64,000 nucleotides of DNA from Tribonema minus (taxonomy: Eukaryota > Sar > Xanthophyceae > Tribonematales > Tribonemataceae), in the NCBI GenBank assembly GCA_017506865.1, contig JAFCMP010000544.1, positions 62,001 to 126,000 on the forward strand. The letters are read 5' to 3'. The notes under the pieces are model-generated. The model searched no databases. It saw only the letters and a list, made by a program, of their open reading frames with translations, and was not told the DNA's origin. A program made the translations under genes and the position numbers. Within the stretch, counting starts at the first letter, position 1. Each line of letters starts with the position of its first letter. Of the stretch, positions 35,704 to 47,500 are shown piece after piece.

Positions 35704-38700
35704 TCACGGCCCTGCAAACGCATTAGGCTGGCCACGAGATGTGACCGTCGCCTGTAAAAAACACAGGCACCAGCACAGCCACCATTTGATTAGCACGCCA
35801 AGCAAAGCAAGCATGCTATGTTGATCAACATATTGTGGAAACTGTGACGTTATTACCACTGAGCTACAGAGCTTGTGCACACTCAGCAGTGTAGCTGTTC
35901 CCTTCTGGGGTGCCAGGTGCCACACTGCGAACGCCATGCAACAAGAAGACCTGCAAACAATGGCCATTCCTTTGATTGCAGATGACACCAGACTTTGATT
36001 TGTAGACACTTGTAGATGTCCAGACATGTCACAAGACAATGTCACAAGCCAAGAATTTGCACATTTGAGACACCAGTATCACAAAACAGGTGCTCTGATG
36101 GTGTCATGCATACTCACGAGTACACACAATGAATGCATACATGGAGAGCATATAGGCCAAAGGCTTTCAAGTTGTACAGTAGTCATACCACATGCAATCG
36201 AGTTCGTTGGTAACTTGTTGCCGCTGATGGCAAAGGGATGTGAAGAGCGGAAAAAGGGCCATTCTACCAGCACAGTTTCAAGCACATATGTACATGTGTT
36301 GCGCAATCATTACAGAGCGATGCGACAGCGCAGCCTGGTTATCCACAAGATTCGAACATGCGGATCTGTTCTAATACTTGACCAGTGTTAGGAATCACAT
36401 GTCATACGCCAACTTCATACCTGTCGGTTGCCCCTCTCCTCCGCATGTTGTTCACTGCCCTGTCCTTGGCCGACCGGCGTAGCCTGGTGTACAGCGTGCT
36501 GCCAGTCGTCACTGTTCCCATGGCGGACGCTCTCCAGCAGCATGAGGTTCTCAACCCGGCTCCTCAAGGCTGCAGAAAGTACATAGCAGCACGATTTTGG
36601 TCAAGAAGTGATTTGCAATCAGACTACTGTATATGTTAGAATGTGGAGCACGACACAAATCATTCAAAGAGAGTTTTGGTATCATTGCCACACAGCCAAC
36701 CTTTTGATGCAGGCTTGGCTTGTGCATGCTTCAATGGAGGTTGCATGAAGCTTACTTGCATGCATCAAGATTGAATATTGTGTATTCAAAAGTGTGTACA
36801 AAAAAAGAGTGGTCTTTTGAAGTGCCAAGAGACAATTCTTTACACGGCGAGGATGCCCACTTGAGTGGCGTGGGCAATCCTGAACAAACAGTAAACATCA
36901 GACACTGTGGTGCCACTTCTGCCCTGCTCACTATGCACTGTAAAGAGTGTCATTGAGTACTAGACCAGCATGTGCAACATAAAACATGTCTGCCACACAG
37001 CTTACACACAATGGCCCTGGAGCGCTGCAGATCTGTAACGGATCAGGCTTTCAACAAGCACATGGTGGTATTGTCAACACACGAGGCAAACATCTGCCAG
37101 CACGAGCTGGTTAAGCGCCTGGCACCTTCTTGCAGATTGCATCAGTTGCCACAGTGGCAGAGGCTGCTAAAGCATCAGCAATTATAGATGCGCTCATACC
37201 TGACACGTCTTGCACACACTGCTCAATGCAGCGACGCTGGCGCTCTTCACGCAGCTGCTGCTGACGGCGCCGAGCCGCCAGTGTCTGCTTGCGAGCCTCC
37301 CATTCTTGCTTGAACGCCGCCCGTTTGCTGCGCAGCTGCAGGGTCTTCTGCTCGAGCGTTTTGATGAAGCTGTCATCGAAGGACAGGCATCCGGTGTCAT
37401 CAAAGGGCAGGGGCCCGGCGATGTCACCATCGGCCACTTCCACCGATCTGCTGCTTTCGTGCTCCGGGGTGTCGGGCACGTCCTGGGCACTGGCCGTTTC
37501 CACCGGATTGACGCTGGTTTCGTTATCGGAGGGCGTGCTGGGCATGTGCTGGAGCACATGCCTCAGGATCAGGGCAACGAAGATGATCGCACCGCCGATC
37601 ACGAAACTGGTCGTCAGGTCTGGCTTTGGGCCATCAACCTGCAGGCACCCAGACGCCCAATAGGGGTTATGTAATGTATATATCAATTTAGATGAAGTTG
37701 TGGCACTGCACCAATGGATTGAGGATACTAAAGCAAAGGTGCCAGCAGATGCCAGGTATTGAGCTGATCCACTCAATTACGCGACACGCTCATTCAACTC
37801 TGTGCATGTAGAAGAACACAGCACATGAATGTGCTACACTGCTATGATGCAAGGCGAACTGCTGTTGGCATGGCGCGGTTGTGTGCAGTGCTTTCCACAA
37901 GCAAGCATGGTTGCACCTTGGATGGCATGGCCGATGGTCGATCAAACACGACACTCTTACTTTTCCGGTGTGTTCAAGAGTGACCTATTCACTTCTGGAA
38001 GCAACAAGCTCAACAAACACTAAAGATGTTTAAACAGTACATGCAAAGTTCAAACAATGGTAGTACTGCGGGCGGCACTGTTGAAGTTTATGCACGCGCA
38101 CCTGAAGCTCATGCGTCGGAGCCTGGATGACAACTCTGATGAAGGGGAGCAGCTTCACACGGGGGCTGACAAGCAGCAGCAGCAGCAGCAGCAGCAGCAG
38201 AGCAGTGGAAGATGTGATGGCCAGGCATGCGAGCATGACACAAGTATTGGAGAGGCTGGTTGTATGTCAATGAGCAGTGCGTGAAGACAGGCGTAGAAGT
38301 TTATCCACTCTTGGTTTCTCACTTTCAAAGAGGCTGAAGGCAGGCACCACCCTTTTGTGTAATCAGAAAGACCCTTCCAGGTTCTCACCACATGAGCTGT
38401 TGACCGCACAGGTCGTTTGCCCGTCACTTCACGTTTCTACAACCACGTGAGAGATGACACAACACGCCATGACACTCGCTGCTCAGAGAGATCGGACGTC
38501 AGCAAGCAATGTGGGCATCCGTGGCGATATATCATGGCTAGTAACACTTCATGTTTGGTGGTGAAGTAAGCGAGGGAGCAGATGTCAAAAGTTGAAGCGC
38601 CAATAACAGCGAGCCCCTTGTGGAGCGTCCGATCTATTGTCATTGAACGTGGCGCCGTCAAGTGTTGTGCCTATTGTTTGCCTTGCATACAGACAACTGG

Positions 38701-39031
38701 TGCCTAACGAGAGCACCAACGCTTAGCCAGCGCTGCGTGCATATAACATGGCGGAGCGGTTGCCAGCGCTTGCTGCAGTGAATAGAAGTATAATAGTATT
38801 TTGTAACTTCCTTGCGATACAATGCAACTCTCGGTGCGTCGGAGCAATGTACACTGAAAAGCGATGGTACGAGAGACGTTCAAAGCTTTATCCAAAACAT
38901 GATAGGCTTCACTGCCCGCAGCACTAGCAGCATGCAAAGAACGCTCACCCGAAGCCTGGCAACTCCATGAAGTGCGGGAAAGTATCTTCTTCAGAGTCGG
39001 AGAACTGGCTGTACCCATATGGGACAAGGCC
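35704..39031 (-). CDS. Multi-exon membrane/coiled-coil protein gene, unknown function
   Basis: Minus-strand exons with canonical borders are 39031-38949, 37638-37200 and 36569-36421. The 37200 to 36569 join is exact (phase 1). From 36421 (phase 0) two candidate ends exist: exon 35751-35704, reading to GPFAG-type residues and TGA, or exon 35950-35857, which has a TAG after 28 codons. The protein has an acidic N-terminal piece, a transmembrane helix (SFVIGGAIIFVALILRHVL), an acidic stretch and then a long Arg/Gln/Glu coiled coil. No family is recognised. The 38949 to 37638 phases do not match, so an exon is missing there, and the start is not found. Confidence 0.6.
36421..36569 (-). CDS. Exon of membrane-protein gene: downstream helical part
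   Basis: Acceptor CTTTCTGCAG, donor CGACAG|GTATGA. The two leading bases complete the phase-1 codon of the previous exon. It then reads LRSRVENLMLLESVRHGNSD and a Gln/His/Glu-rich end. It has no in-frame ATG near its start, so it is easily missed. Confidence 0.65.
37200..37638 (-). CDS. Exon of membrane-protein gene: TM helix and coiled coil
   Basis: Acceptor GCCTGCAG at 37639, donor TCAG|GTATGA (phase 1). It encodes a short polar start, one hydrophobic helix of about 20 residues, a Ser/Asp/Glu-rich segment (HESSRSVEVADGDIAGP) and a heptad-like Arg/Gln/Glu helix (KRAAFKQEWEARKQTLAARR onward). Strong GC3 bias sets it apart from the surrounding AT-richer DNA. Confidence 0.7.
38174..38200. repeat. 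(CAG)9 trinucleotide repeat
   Basis: Nine perfect CAG units within a plus-strand frame (38057-38284) that would give nine Gln and ends with TGA. On the minus strand it lies in the unexplained interval between two exons of the membrane-protein gene. Confidence 0.9.
38949..39031 (-). CDS. Exon of minus-strand membrane-protein gene
   Basis: After an acceptor, AATGCGCAG, the exon reads GLVPYGYSQFSDSEEDTFPH and ends at GGCTTCGG|GTGAGC (phase 2). It is acidic and aromatic, and clearly protein-like although short. Confidence 0.5.
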
Positions 39032-39512
39032 CTGCGCATTGACACAAAGCAAAGAAGTTATCAACATATGCTTCTTCTACACACACACAACAGAGACCTA
39101 ACCAGGGAACGGATGTCATGATCCTCCTAAAGGCATCAAAGTGACCTAGCGGACGTGCTTCACCGCTGTAAAGGAGTACTAGATGCCTTGTATACGTGAC
39201 AAAAGATATGTTAGACCATGGCTTCTGATGATGGCACAGAAGCCCAGGGTCTTCACCTAGGAATGCTGAATAGGCCAAGGTACAAAATGAGTTTGACACA
39301 TGTACTGCGACTGGTCCTGGTTGTACTGCCATGTATGTTAATGCATGTATATCCTAGCGCCACCAGGCTTTTATCTCACCGCCCAGGTTCAACTAGCTGA
39401 GCCGCCAATTCGGGCGCTGTATGCTGCCATTTGTGCCACCATAATGCAGGCAAACTCTGATGATATTCGTGCCCAACGCTGCCAGCATTGATGCATAGGG
39501 GGGTAGGTAACG

Positions 39513-39568
39513 GTAACGGTGGAAATTGGCCCACGCGTAGGTAACGGTGGAAATTGGCCCACGCGTGT
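39513..39568. repeat. 28-bp tandem repeat, two units
   Basis: GTAACGGTGGAAATTGGCCC... repeated head to tail at 39513 and 39541. Confidence 0.9.
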
Positions 39569-40195
39569 CAATTCAACCCATGCATGTACTGTGAGCCCTG
39601 TCTTCAATGGGGCTACGTTGCCGTGTTCGCAGTGGATGGCACTCCCAGTGAGGCCCCTACGAGATTACTTCAAGCCCACCAACAGCACTTGCAAACTGTA
39701 ACTTGAGCAGCACACTCTTTTCCCTCACCAATACAGCATTGAGTCTTCTCTTTGCCAGACCTGCTTTGGTGCAGTCCTGAGGAGAACCTGTGTGATTGCC
39801 CTATCTGAGCTGGACAGTACCGTAACAGGTGTTCAAGGCCATAAGAATCAGAAATCCAACTCACCCTGAAGAGCAAGATCAGCTTTGTGATACATCAAAG
39901 GTGTCATGTACAGCACAGCCGCATGTCCACCCCGACACCACCCGCTTCAATTATGAAGAGAAGTTGCAAAATGATCTCAGATCATTATAAAAGATTTCTG
40001 CGCGCGGAAACTTTGCATTTGGAGTGAACTACAGGTCTACAGAGTCCAAGCATATGATATTTGGATGGTTGCCCAATGCACGTGCTTGCCCAACGCATAC
40101 GCTGTGACCAACGCTAGGTAAGGGCACAGCAATGCCGGTAAGTGATAGAAAACATTGTGCACCGATGCTCTGCATTCAACTACTCATGACCTTCG

Positions 40196-40430
40196 AACAC
40201 GTACTCACTTTCTCTGTGGACTCATATTGCGCATGGACGAGCGCCACGTGCATTGCGGCCATAAAGCTTGAAGGTCCATGCACTGCAATTAATGCTCATG
40301 ACCTTCCAACACGTACTCATTTTATTCGTGACAAACACGTACTCACTTTCTCTGTGGACTCATCCTGCGCATGGATTGTAGCCATGTGCACTGCAGACAG
40401 AGAGCTCAGAGGCCGTCCATGCACTACCAT
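40196..40430. repeat. ~138-bp tandem duplication
   Basis: ACACGTACTCACTTTCTCTG occurs at about 40196 and 40334 and is followed by similar sequence ending in GTCCATGCACT. An extra partial CACGTACTCA lies between the units. Confidence 0.8.
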
Positions 40431-41093
40431 AGCGGTATTCACCACTTGTAGCAGCAGGACATCAAACGCGTCACTGCAATAGAAAACATACATGCAACGC
40501 CATTTGTCAATGCACGAGCTGAGGGATAGCAGCAAGCTGCGGGCAGGCAAAACTTTGCGCCTTGAAATGTCCAACCAGCCGAGCAGGTTTCGTGCTTCAG
40601 CAGAGTGCTGGCCACAACACATGGCCACTTATACAATTGCATGATGAGGCTGGATAACAAAGATGAAACAGTAGATGCGGAAAAGAAAAATCATGTGGCT
40701 GCGATGAGACAGCCTTCGGCTCAACAAGGTCTGTCACAGAGATGTATATTTGCAAATAAAACTTAGGAGTTTCGCCTGCTTGAGATGCTCCTGTTCAACA
40801 TGTACCTGCAGTGTACATCAAGCTCACAACGGCACTGTGGTGTTGTTGCGCTCTAAACAAAATATATGCACGCATGTTTGGTGCAAAACCGTGACATTGC
40901 CCTGCTGGGTACTAATCATGGTGCCTGAACCATGGATGCAGCTCTCCATTCGAAACCACTTCTTCCAGCGGTCTAGAATTGTACATTTTGTGGATGCACT
41001 ACTGAATTTGAGACACTTCTTGGACCATCCCAATTGTGATGTTGCCGATACAATGAGCCCCTGACAGCAATCGACCAAGCAGCTGTGGCCTGC

Positions 41094-41155
41094 ACCCCGT
41101 CCATGTGGCTCGCTACTGCGTTACGAGCCGCAAGCATTGAGGACTACATGCCACA
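41094..41155. repeat. Short TGTGGC...GCCACA module (~62-72 bp)
   Basis: Begins TGTGGCCTGCACCCCGTCCA and ends ACTACATGCCACA. Near-identical copies lie at 49018-49087 (same orientation) and 54760-54831 (opposite orientation), and a degenerate one from 31734. It has the same terminal hexamers as the LTRs, but is far shorter. Confidence 0.8.
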
Positions 41156-41159
41156 TACA

Positions 41160-41171
41160 CTCCGGTCACCA
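41160..41171 (-). other. Primer-binding-site-like sequence (inverted)
   Basis: Reads CTCCGGTCACCA on the plus strand, i.e. TGGTGACCGGAG on the minus strand, two bases beyond the end of the inverted LTR-A. A sequence ending in CCA and complementary to the site is what a tRNA primer 3' end would look like. Confidence 0.6.
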
Positions 41172-41173
41172 GA

Positions 41174-41511
41174 TGTGGCCTTGCGGCCGTGATTTGGCTA
41201 AAAACTACGCATTCCCACAGCGTTTGCCCTATATACAGCGACCAGATCCATGAGAGGTAACCTTCCAGCTTGTATCAAGGTGTCCAGAGATTATTAGAAG
41301 TTGCCAGTGATGAATAGAAGTTGCAAGCAGCGCAGCAGTGCTCAGCGCATGACGCTAACCCTAGCCCTACATGAGCAACGCTACTTCAACTACACCAACC
41401 TCAACCTCAAGTTGAACATCAACCTCAACAATGCATGCAGAGTTGGCGCTTCTCATCGACTACCCACACATGTGCTGTCGCACTTGCACCTCTGCATGCA
41501 CCGCTGCCACA
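41174..41511 (-). mobile_element. LTR-A copy, reverse orientation
   Basis: Reverse complement of the LTR-A family with termini TGTGGC...GCCACA, about 338 bp. It pairs with the direct copy at 42463-42799, so the two form long inverted repeats around a 0.95-kb internal fragment. Both primer-binding motifs point outward. Confidence 0.8.
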
Positions 41512-42105
41512 CAGCGCTGGCCAGCTTAAAGGAACTCGGCCGTCTTGATGTTTGAAACTGCTTCAGCATAATATGGTCATAAACTCGTAAATGTTTGCTG
41601 ACTGCAAGTTTGCTGTACATTCATCTTTGACACGTGCTCTTCCAGAGCAAGGCAGATGGAACTATCAATATGACCACTCTGCTGGGCCACCAAATTGGAA
41701 AGCGTTCTCGATAGTTGGCAAACACATATTCTCTCTCGCGCTGCCGTTCCCTGCAACCGGTTGGCAATGATAGCGTTAGTCCCTGTACTACCGCTGTCAG
41801 ACCAAAGCGCCTGGAATGCATGTAGCGTAGATACAAGCTCTGGCGCAACAACCCGAGACCGCTGAAACATGCCACGTGAATGCAGTTGACTTACGGGCAG
41901 CATCAAGCCCGCACTTCGCAGCTGTACAGCGCCACAAGTCAAGCACCGATGCCTTCCCCAGCACGTGTAAAGACAGCAACGGTATTAATAGGCGAGCTCA
42001 GCCATGCGCAGAGGTGCGCAAATAAATTCAAAGTTTTCAACACTTGTTTCATCTGCCTGGGCTGACGCTACACTGGCTTGTTGGGAGGCCGTTTGTACTG
42101 TTGCA

Positions 42106-42392
42106 GCTGTCCATGGAGGTGACTGTTGTGTTGGGACTCACAGCTCAGTGCAGCTATCTGTTATTCTCGATGGCGGTACACATGACAGTGGTGTCAACAG
42201 CACTGCGCACGGCGTTGCGCTGAATCCAGGTGTCAAAGGTGCTGGGCAATGCAGCAGCTTCTACAGCGCACGGAGGTTGATATCGCAGTCTTGATATCGC
42301 AGTCTGGAACCGTTAGAAACAGCACAGTGGACGCAACATCGCTCAGCCTTGGTCGGAAGCCATGTCAGCACTCTACAGGGCTCTCATGCTAC
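42106..42392 (+). pseudogene. Fragment of retroelement coding region
   Basis: Closely matches 56860-57130, including CTCGATGGCGGTACACATGA and GCAGCAGCTTCTACAGCGC, with scattered substitutions and a short GATATCGCAGTCTT duplication that breaks the frame. It lies between the inverted LTR-A copies. Confidence 0.75.
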
Positions 42393-42462
42393 ATAGGCGA
42401 TAGCAAATTGTGATGGTAACATGAAGCCAATGGGGATGGAGAGGGGGGGGGGGGGGTCTGCT

Positions 42463-42799
42463 TGTGGCAGCGGTGCATGCAGAGGTGCAAGTGCGACAGC
42501 ACACGTGTAGCGGTCGCTGAGAAGCGCACAACTCTGCATGCATTTGTTGAAGTATGTTCAACTTCAAATTGAGGTGACTGTTCAGCTTGGATTGAAGTAG
42601 GGTTGCTCCACATGTAGGCTAGGGTTAGCGTCATGCGCTGATCAATGCGTTGCTTGCAACTGTTAATAAATCACTGGACAGCTTGAAAAAGCTGGAAGCT
42701 TACCTCTCATGAATCTGGTCATTGTATATATGGCTGAGCATAATGGCTCCCGCCCTGGAAGTGCGTAGTTTGTAGACAAATCACGGCCGCTAGGCCACA
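42463..42799 (+). mobile_element. LTR-A copy
   Basis: Starts TGTGGCAGCGGTGCATGCAG and ends CGGCCGCTAGGCCACA. It contains a CTTCAA/TTGAAG block, a TTAATAAATCACTGG stretch and a TATA-like TGTATATATGGC. A G-rich tract lies just upstream (42441-42456) and the TGGTGACCGGAG motif lies two bases downstream. Confidence 0.85.
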
Positions 42800-42801
42800 T
42801 C

Positions 42802-42813
42802 TGGTGACCGGAG
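42802..42813 (+). other. Primer-binding-site-like sequence
   Basis: TGGTGACCGGAG two bases after the LTR end, followed by TGCTCGAGCC. The following ~235 bp leader is shared with 49446-49690. Confidence 0.7.
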
Positions 42814-43050
42814 TGCTCGAGCCGACACCTTCGCCTTTTCGAGCCAGCGAACGGAGAGCTCTGGACTGCTGTACCGGCAAGTGCCGCGAGCGGACCATCT
42901 CCCTGTCAACTTAGAGCTGGCTGCCTTCAGCGGCAGCCCTGTCTCCGTCTCTTCGTTGGCGCTTACGTGTACACGGGGCGCTCGCAGCTGATCTAAAACC
43001 GAGCAGCAACTGATAGAGCTGTTCTTTTCAGCAGGACTTTGGCGGCACAT

Positions 43051-43264
43051 TGGGGCAGCGGTAGGCAGAACTGTGCAAAAATGCATGTTGAGTTGAAGTT
43101 GAGGTTGTGCGATGTTCAACACTTAATGCTGCATGCATGTCTATCTGGTTGATAATCACTGAACACCCAAAATCATGGAATGAAGACTTCTTCTTGTTCA
43201 GCCACGGAGCTTGCTTGGATCGCTGTCATGACTTAACAGCACACTTCTTGGGCCCAAGGCCACA
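43051..43264 (+). mobile_element. LTR-B copy (short)
   Basis: Starts TGGGGCAGCGGTAGGCAGAA and ends GGGCCCAAGGCCACA. It matches the LTR-B copy at 60356-60679 apart from a deletion of the palindromic middle. It is spliced onto the end of the 42.8-43.05 kb leader, which suggests insertion or template switching. Confidence 0.75.
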
Positions 43265-43266
43265 TT

Positions 43267-43278
43267 TGGTGACCGGAG
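43267..43278 (+). other. Primer-binding-site-like sequence
   Basis: TGGTGACCGGAG two bases beyond the LTR-B end, the same spacing as after LTR-A. Confidence 0.7.
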
Positions 43279-43590
43279 TTTGCGGATCTGGACGCTACGT
43301 CCTGGGGCACGCCCCGCCCGCAGACAAAGGTTCCTCGGGAGTTCCCTACAGGGGCCCGGACTTCACAAGTGGCAGGGACAGAACGGCATCCAGGACCGTT
43401 CGGACCTTCTTCCTGTCAGCCTCGGCGCACAGAGGTCTGCTTTCTGGCGCACGCACTTCTTTTTGAGGTTTTTGCGATCGTATCGTCAGCCGGACGCTAC
43501 TGGGGAGGACTCCAGCCCGCCAGACCGTCAGTTCAAGGGCTGCTGACAGCCCACGTGGTAGTTTGGTTCATTGGGCAACGGCAAACTTTC

Positions 43591-43866
43591 TACAGGCATC
43601 GTGGGCTTCCGCAGGCCTACGTATCGCCTCGCACGCAGTTCAACTTTTCCGGTGGGCACTTACACATCGAACGCGCAGAGTTTTGCAGGGCGGTGTGTGG
43701 CAGACGCACAGGATTTGAAGGATTAGCGTGGCAACCTTCATCGACAGGCATTCGTGGGCTCGCATCACGCCTACGTCGCCATTTCTCGCTCGCACACAGT
43801 CAACCTCCGGTGGCAGTTACACGTCGCACGCGCAGAGTTTTGCAGGGCGGTGTGTGACGCACAGGA
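43591..43866. repeat. ~153-bp diverged tandem duplication
   Basis: Both units share CAGGCAT.CGTGGGCT at the start and CGCAGAGTTTTGCAGGGCGG near the end; the middle is diverged. Confidence 0.8.
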
Positions 43867-44443
43867 CCAAGGGATTGGCGTGCGGTGCTTTGGAGCTGGT
43901 GGGAGCCTTGCGGGTCATCTGGGCGGCTTTGGCGCTTGGGTGAGCAGTGGGGCTGGCGCTTGGTGGAAAAACAGGAGGACGGGATAATCGGTTGGCTCTG
44001 AGGAGCGATTGCAAGCAGCGCTGGCGTGGCGTTGAGGCAGCGGCGCAGTACATCGGTACGTCATCTAGCCTGCTTCTCAATTGTCGCAGCTGGCCTGCTC
44101 GCACGATCGCGGCGTACTTATGTGGCCTCATGTTGCAGTTTTTGCTTCGTTGCTAGTTTTCGAGGCGTATTCTGCGTGTTTGCCGAGGTCGTATGGTTGT
44201 GTGCTCTGGCAAACTGCTAGTTCGACGGCATTGAGATATTGCCTATTTCGGAGGACGGCATCCTACGGCCTGATGGGATTCGTAACGTGCGGAATCGATT
44301 TTCTACAGCCAGTTTTCTTGCCGGGGCAGCGCTGCCACCCGGCTGCCTCGAGCAATGCACCTGGTGGGCGACATTGCGCGTGCTCATTGGTGTCACTGGC
44401 TTAGTGGTCACACGTACTGCAGCTCTACACCGCCTACGGCGCT

Positions 44444-44458
44444 GGGGGGGGGGGGGGG
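44444..44458. repeat. Poly-G tract (15 G) in retroelement leader
   Basis: Follows TACGGCGCT. The equivalent tracts are 11 G at 50441 and 32 G at 61417. Confidence 0.9.
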
Positions 44459-44594
44459 TGCTGCAGACGTCTGGTGCAGAAACTTGGCAAACAAACTGGC
44501 TCGGCAAAGGCACATCAGCTTGCTTGACGCTCGTCTATTGAGCTCAGTGATCATCGGATGATCGAGACAATCATGGTGAGCTTATTCGGCAACG

Positions 44595-47500
44595 ATGTTG
44601 AGAGCGCATGACATGCCAGCTTCGGTGAGACCGAGGGAAGATGATGTACAGTCATGGCGGAACTTCGGCATGCTTATTAACGTGTCGAAAAACTTGATGC
44701 CACTGATGACAACATCACGTACAGATGCCGTCGAAGCTGCTTTGCCGTGCCTCAGTTCTACGCGCGGTGCAGTCGAGCTGGATGGGGCAGGTGCACGCGA
44801 GCAACCACGCTGGACGGCAGCCACAGCAGCAGCACACCAGCCTGACGCTCTTGCGAAGGAGCTCAGGGACTTTAATCAGGTGTATGGTTCGTTCGTCTCG
44901 GAGCATCCGCACCCAACTGACGTGCCGGATTATCGGTTGGTGCCGCCGGCCTCAGTCACCAGCGGTTGTATGGTGTCAACGTGGGAGCCCCGAGACGAGC
45001 TAGACTGCTGCGCGTCCTTCACCGACGATGACGAGGTCCTATGCACGGCATACGAGCGGGTTGTGTGAACGGTGGCTGGGGTTCATCCTGACTCCGGTCG
45101 AGTCTCGCTGGTTTGTGGCGGCGGCGCAGGTCCTATTGGTGAAGTCCGTCCCAACAAGGACTTCGAGGCGGCGGGTTGGAAGGAGGCATGAATAACTGGC
45201 GAGGTCAGTCCATGGGCGCCTCAGGTTGGTGAGGTGGTCCTGTACTACAACAGCAATTACGCAGACGAGAGAAGGCCATGCCCTCTATCGCCCAGGTCAT
45301 AGGTCATGCAGAGCCAGTGTCACATCCGTTCTCGAAGGTGACTGATATGGTGCGTATCTGGCACCCTCGGCTCGGCAGGGAAGTGGAGATACCGGCTTGG
45401 CAGCTAGCGCCTTGTTGGATGCCTCGTAACACTCGTCTGCTGGCCCGCTGTGGACTTCCGGGGGTCACCACCGACGAAATCACGATGCTGGTGGAGGTGG
45501 AATGCTCGTTTGATGGCCAGGCGCGTCTGCGAGACATTCGTGATGGTTATGGCGGAGTACTTGTACGTCCCATCATCGACGGCAAAAGACAGCCAACAGT
45601 CATGCTTGCGTGGCATAAGCTACAGCCACTGGGGCGCAGTGTATTTTTCTTCTGCACCCTACCTCCTGACCGGGCGCTGACGGACTCATACGTGATGGCC
45701 CCAACAGATGTCGAGGATTGGGCTAGGCCGCAGGTGTACGCCTCTTCTCCCTCCTTGCTGGACTGCGCATACACTTGCAACACATCCAGTCCACTGCGCG
45801 CGTGGTTGAGCTCTGATGGCTATCGGGTCTCCTCTCACCGCCCCAAGAATGGCCTTCAAGGGTTTCAGATGCAGCCCTCAGTGCTCCAGCGCAGCTCACG
45901 TGCAGGTTACGCGCCGGCTGTGCCAGGCGGTCAGACGCGCAGTCAGTGCAGCGGGGTAGTGGATGGCGCAGCCGGCATGTCTCTGTTGGTACCAATGTGC
46001 TCTGCGGTCCAGGATGGCTCTGAACCAGTCATAGGCGGTGACGCGGGCAACGGCGCACAAGCGAGCTCGCTCAGCATGGGCAGGAAGGGCACTGAGTTGC
46101 GTGTCGATGGCGGTGGTCGCATTGGCGACGCGAGGCAGACAAGTGCTCCAACGACAACTGTTCGAGCGGCAGCAGATACACGTGTTTTGGCCAGACCGCA
46201 GTCGGCAGCATGTGTTTCAGCCACAGTGCAGGCGGGTGCAACTGCAGCACAAGCGGAGGCAATGGAGGTTGTTGCGGAGCACGGGGTCGAAAGGATGGAA
46301 TCTGCTGGAGGAGAATCGTCAGGTATTCAGTCGGCTGCGGCAACTGGCGACGGCTTGCTCATTGCTGTATCAGCATCAACATCAGTGTCAGGTAGTGACG
46401 CTGCTGAGCTGCAGTCTCTCAGCCATGTTGCCATTGGAGAGGGCATCGGCCTTGCTGGGCTGCCAGTACCGCAAGTAGCTGATGGCAGCAGCAGGGGGGG
46501 TTGGGAAGACAGAACACCAGTGGGTGGTGGTGCATGTGAGTCAGAGCGGGCTACTGGCTCTGGACATTGCGTGCCTGCTTCAGCGCTGTCCGAACGTGAT
46601 GCCAGCGGCGTACATCGCCCTTCCGGGTACACAGGTGCTGCTTGTGAACGTGGCAGCAATGCACAGAACCCAGAGGCAATCAGTAACGTTGGTGTCAGTG
46701 CGCCTCTGCTGGTCAAGGGCGTCGATGGCAGTGCTCAGAGCTCGGGTACATCTTCGCCAACGACACTGTGTGAACCTGCATTGGGCGCACCTCGGCAAAA
46801 CATGCCTCAGGCAGAGGGGATGTCAACAGCAGCTCAGGCGGGAGTAACGGCAGCACAGGCTGGTGCGAGTGGAGCGGTCGCAAAGCGTAGAAGTCAGGGC
46901 AAGGACACGGCATTTGCGGAGGTGGCACTTCAGTCAGCGGTACCACAGGGCAAGGACACGAAATGTGCTGTGGTGGCACATCAGTCAGGTAATCTGTCGC
47001 CTGCACTAATATCGCTGTCCCTGCCTGCAGACACCTCAGCTAGTACAGTAACTGCAGATACGGGATCGGCTCATGGCATCTTGTCTGCCGGCGCGCTAGC
47101 ACTGCTGCCAGCAACACGCACTATTGACGCTGGCACTGGACTGCAGCCTCGGAGCCATGCCACTGTTGAAGGCGACGGCACCCTGGGCATCGTTGTGCCA
47201 GCGCGGCTGGAATTCGATGTTGGTAGCAGCGCGCGAGGCTCAGCAACACTGACTGCTTGCCGGCATGGCAGCACTTCACCGAGCTCAGCACGGGCTGGTG
47301 TTTGCAACAGCGGCGCACCGGGCCAAGTGCGAACGACAGGTGTTCTCGTCGGCTGCTCACTCAGGCTCAACATAGCAATGGCGACAGCTGGTCCGAATGG
47401 CTGTGCGCCGGACGCAGCGGTGCTGCCTGAAGATCGAGGCAGCAGTGCTCAGTGTTCTGCAGGGGTTGCAGGAGCCGCGTGTGAGATCAGCAGCATGTCA

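Larger units (their letters stand above)
43279..44594 (+). other. Leader region of retroelement copy 0
   Basis: Untranslated-type leader with several overlapping open frames and no domain. It holds a ~153-bp tandem duplication (43591 and 43744) and a poly-G tract (44444-44458) at the same relative place as in copies 1 and 2. Confidence 0.55.

Noticed and set aside
41158..42818. DNA transposon of the CACTA type with long terminal inverted repeats
   Set aside because: The CACTCCGG end is the primer-binding motif next to an LTR; similarity to other copies extends past it and no 3-bp target duplication is present.
43107..44220. Several 70-160 codon frames in the copy 0 leader
   Set aside because: Overlap one another in all three frames and do not correspond to frames in the other leaders.
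45060..45200. TGA as a sense codon in gag copy 0 (one TGA lies where copy 1 has TGG)
   Set aside because: A frameshift and a second TGA lie close by; simple decay explains it, and TGA ends the clearest genes.
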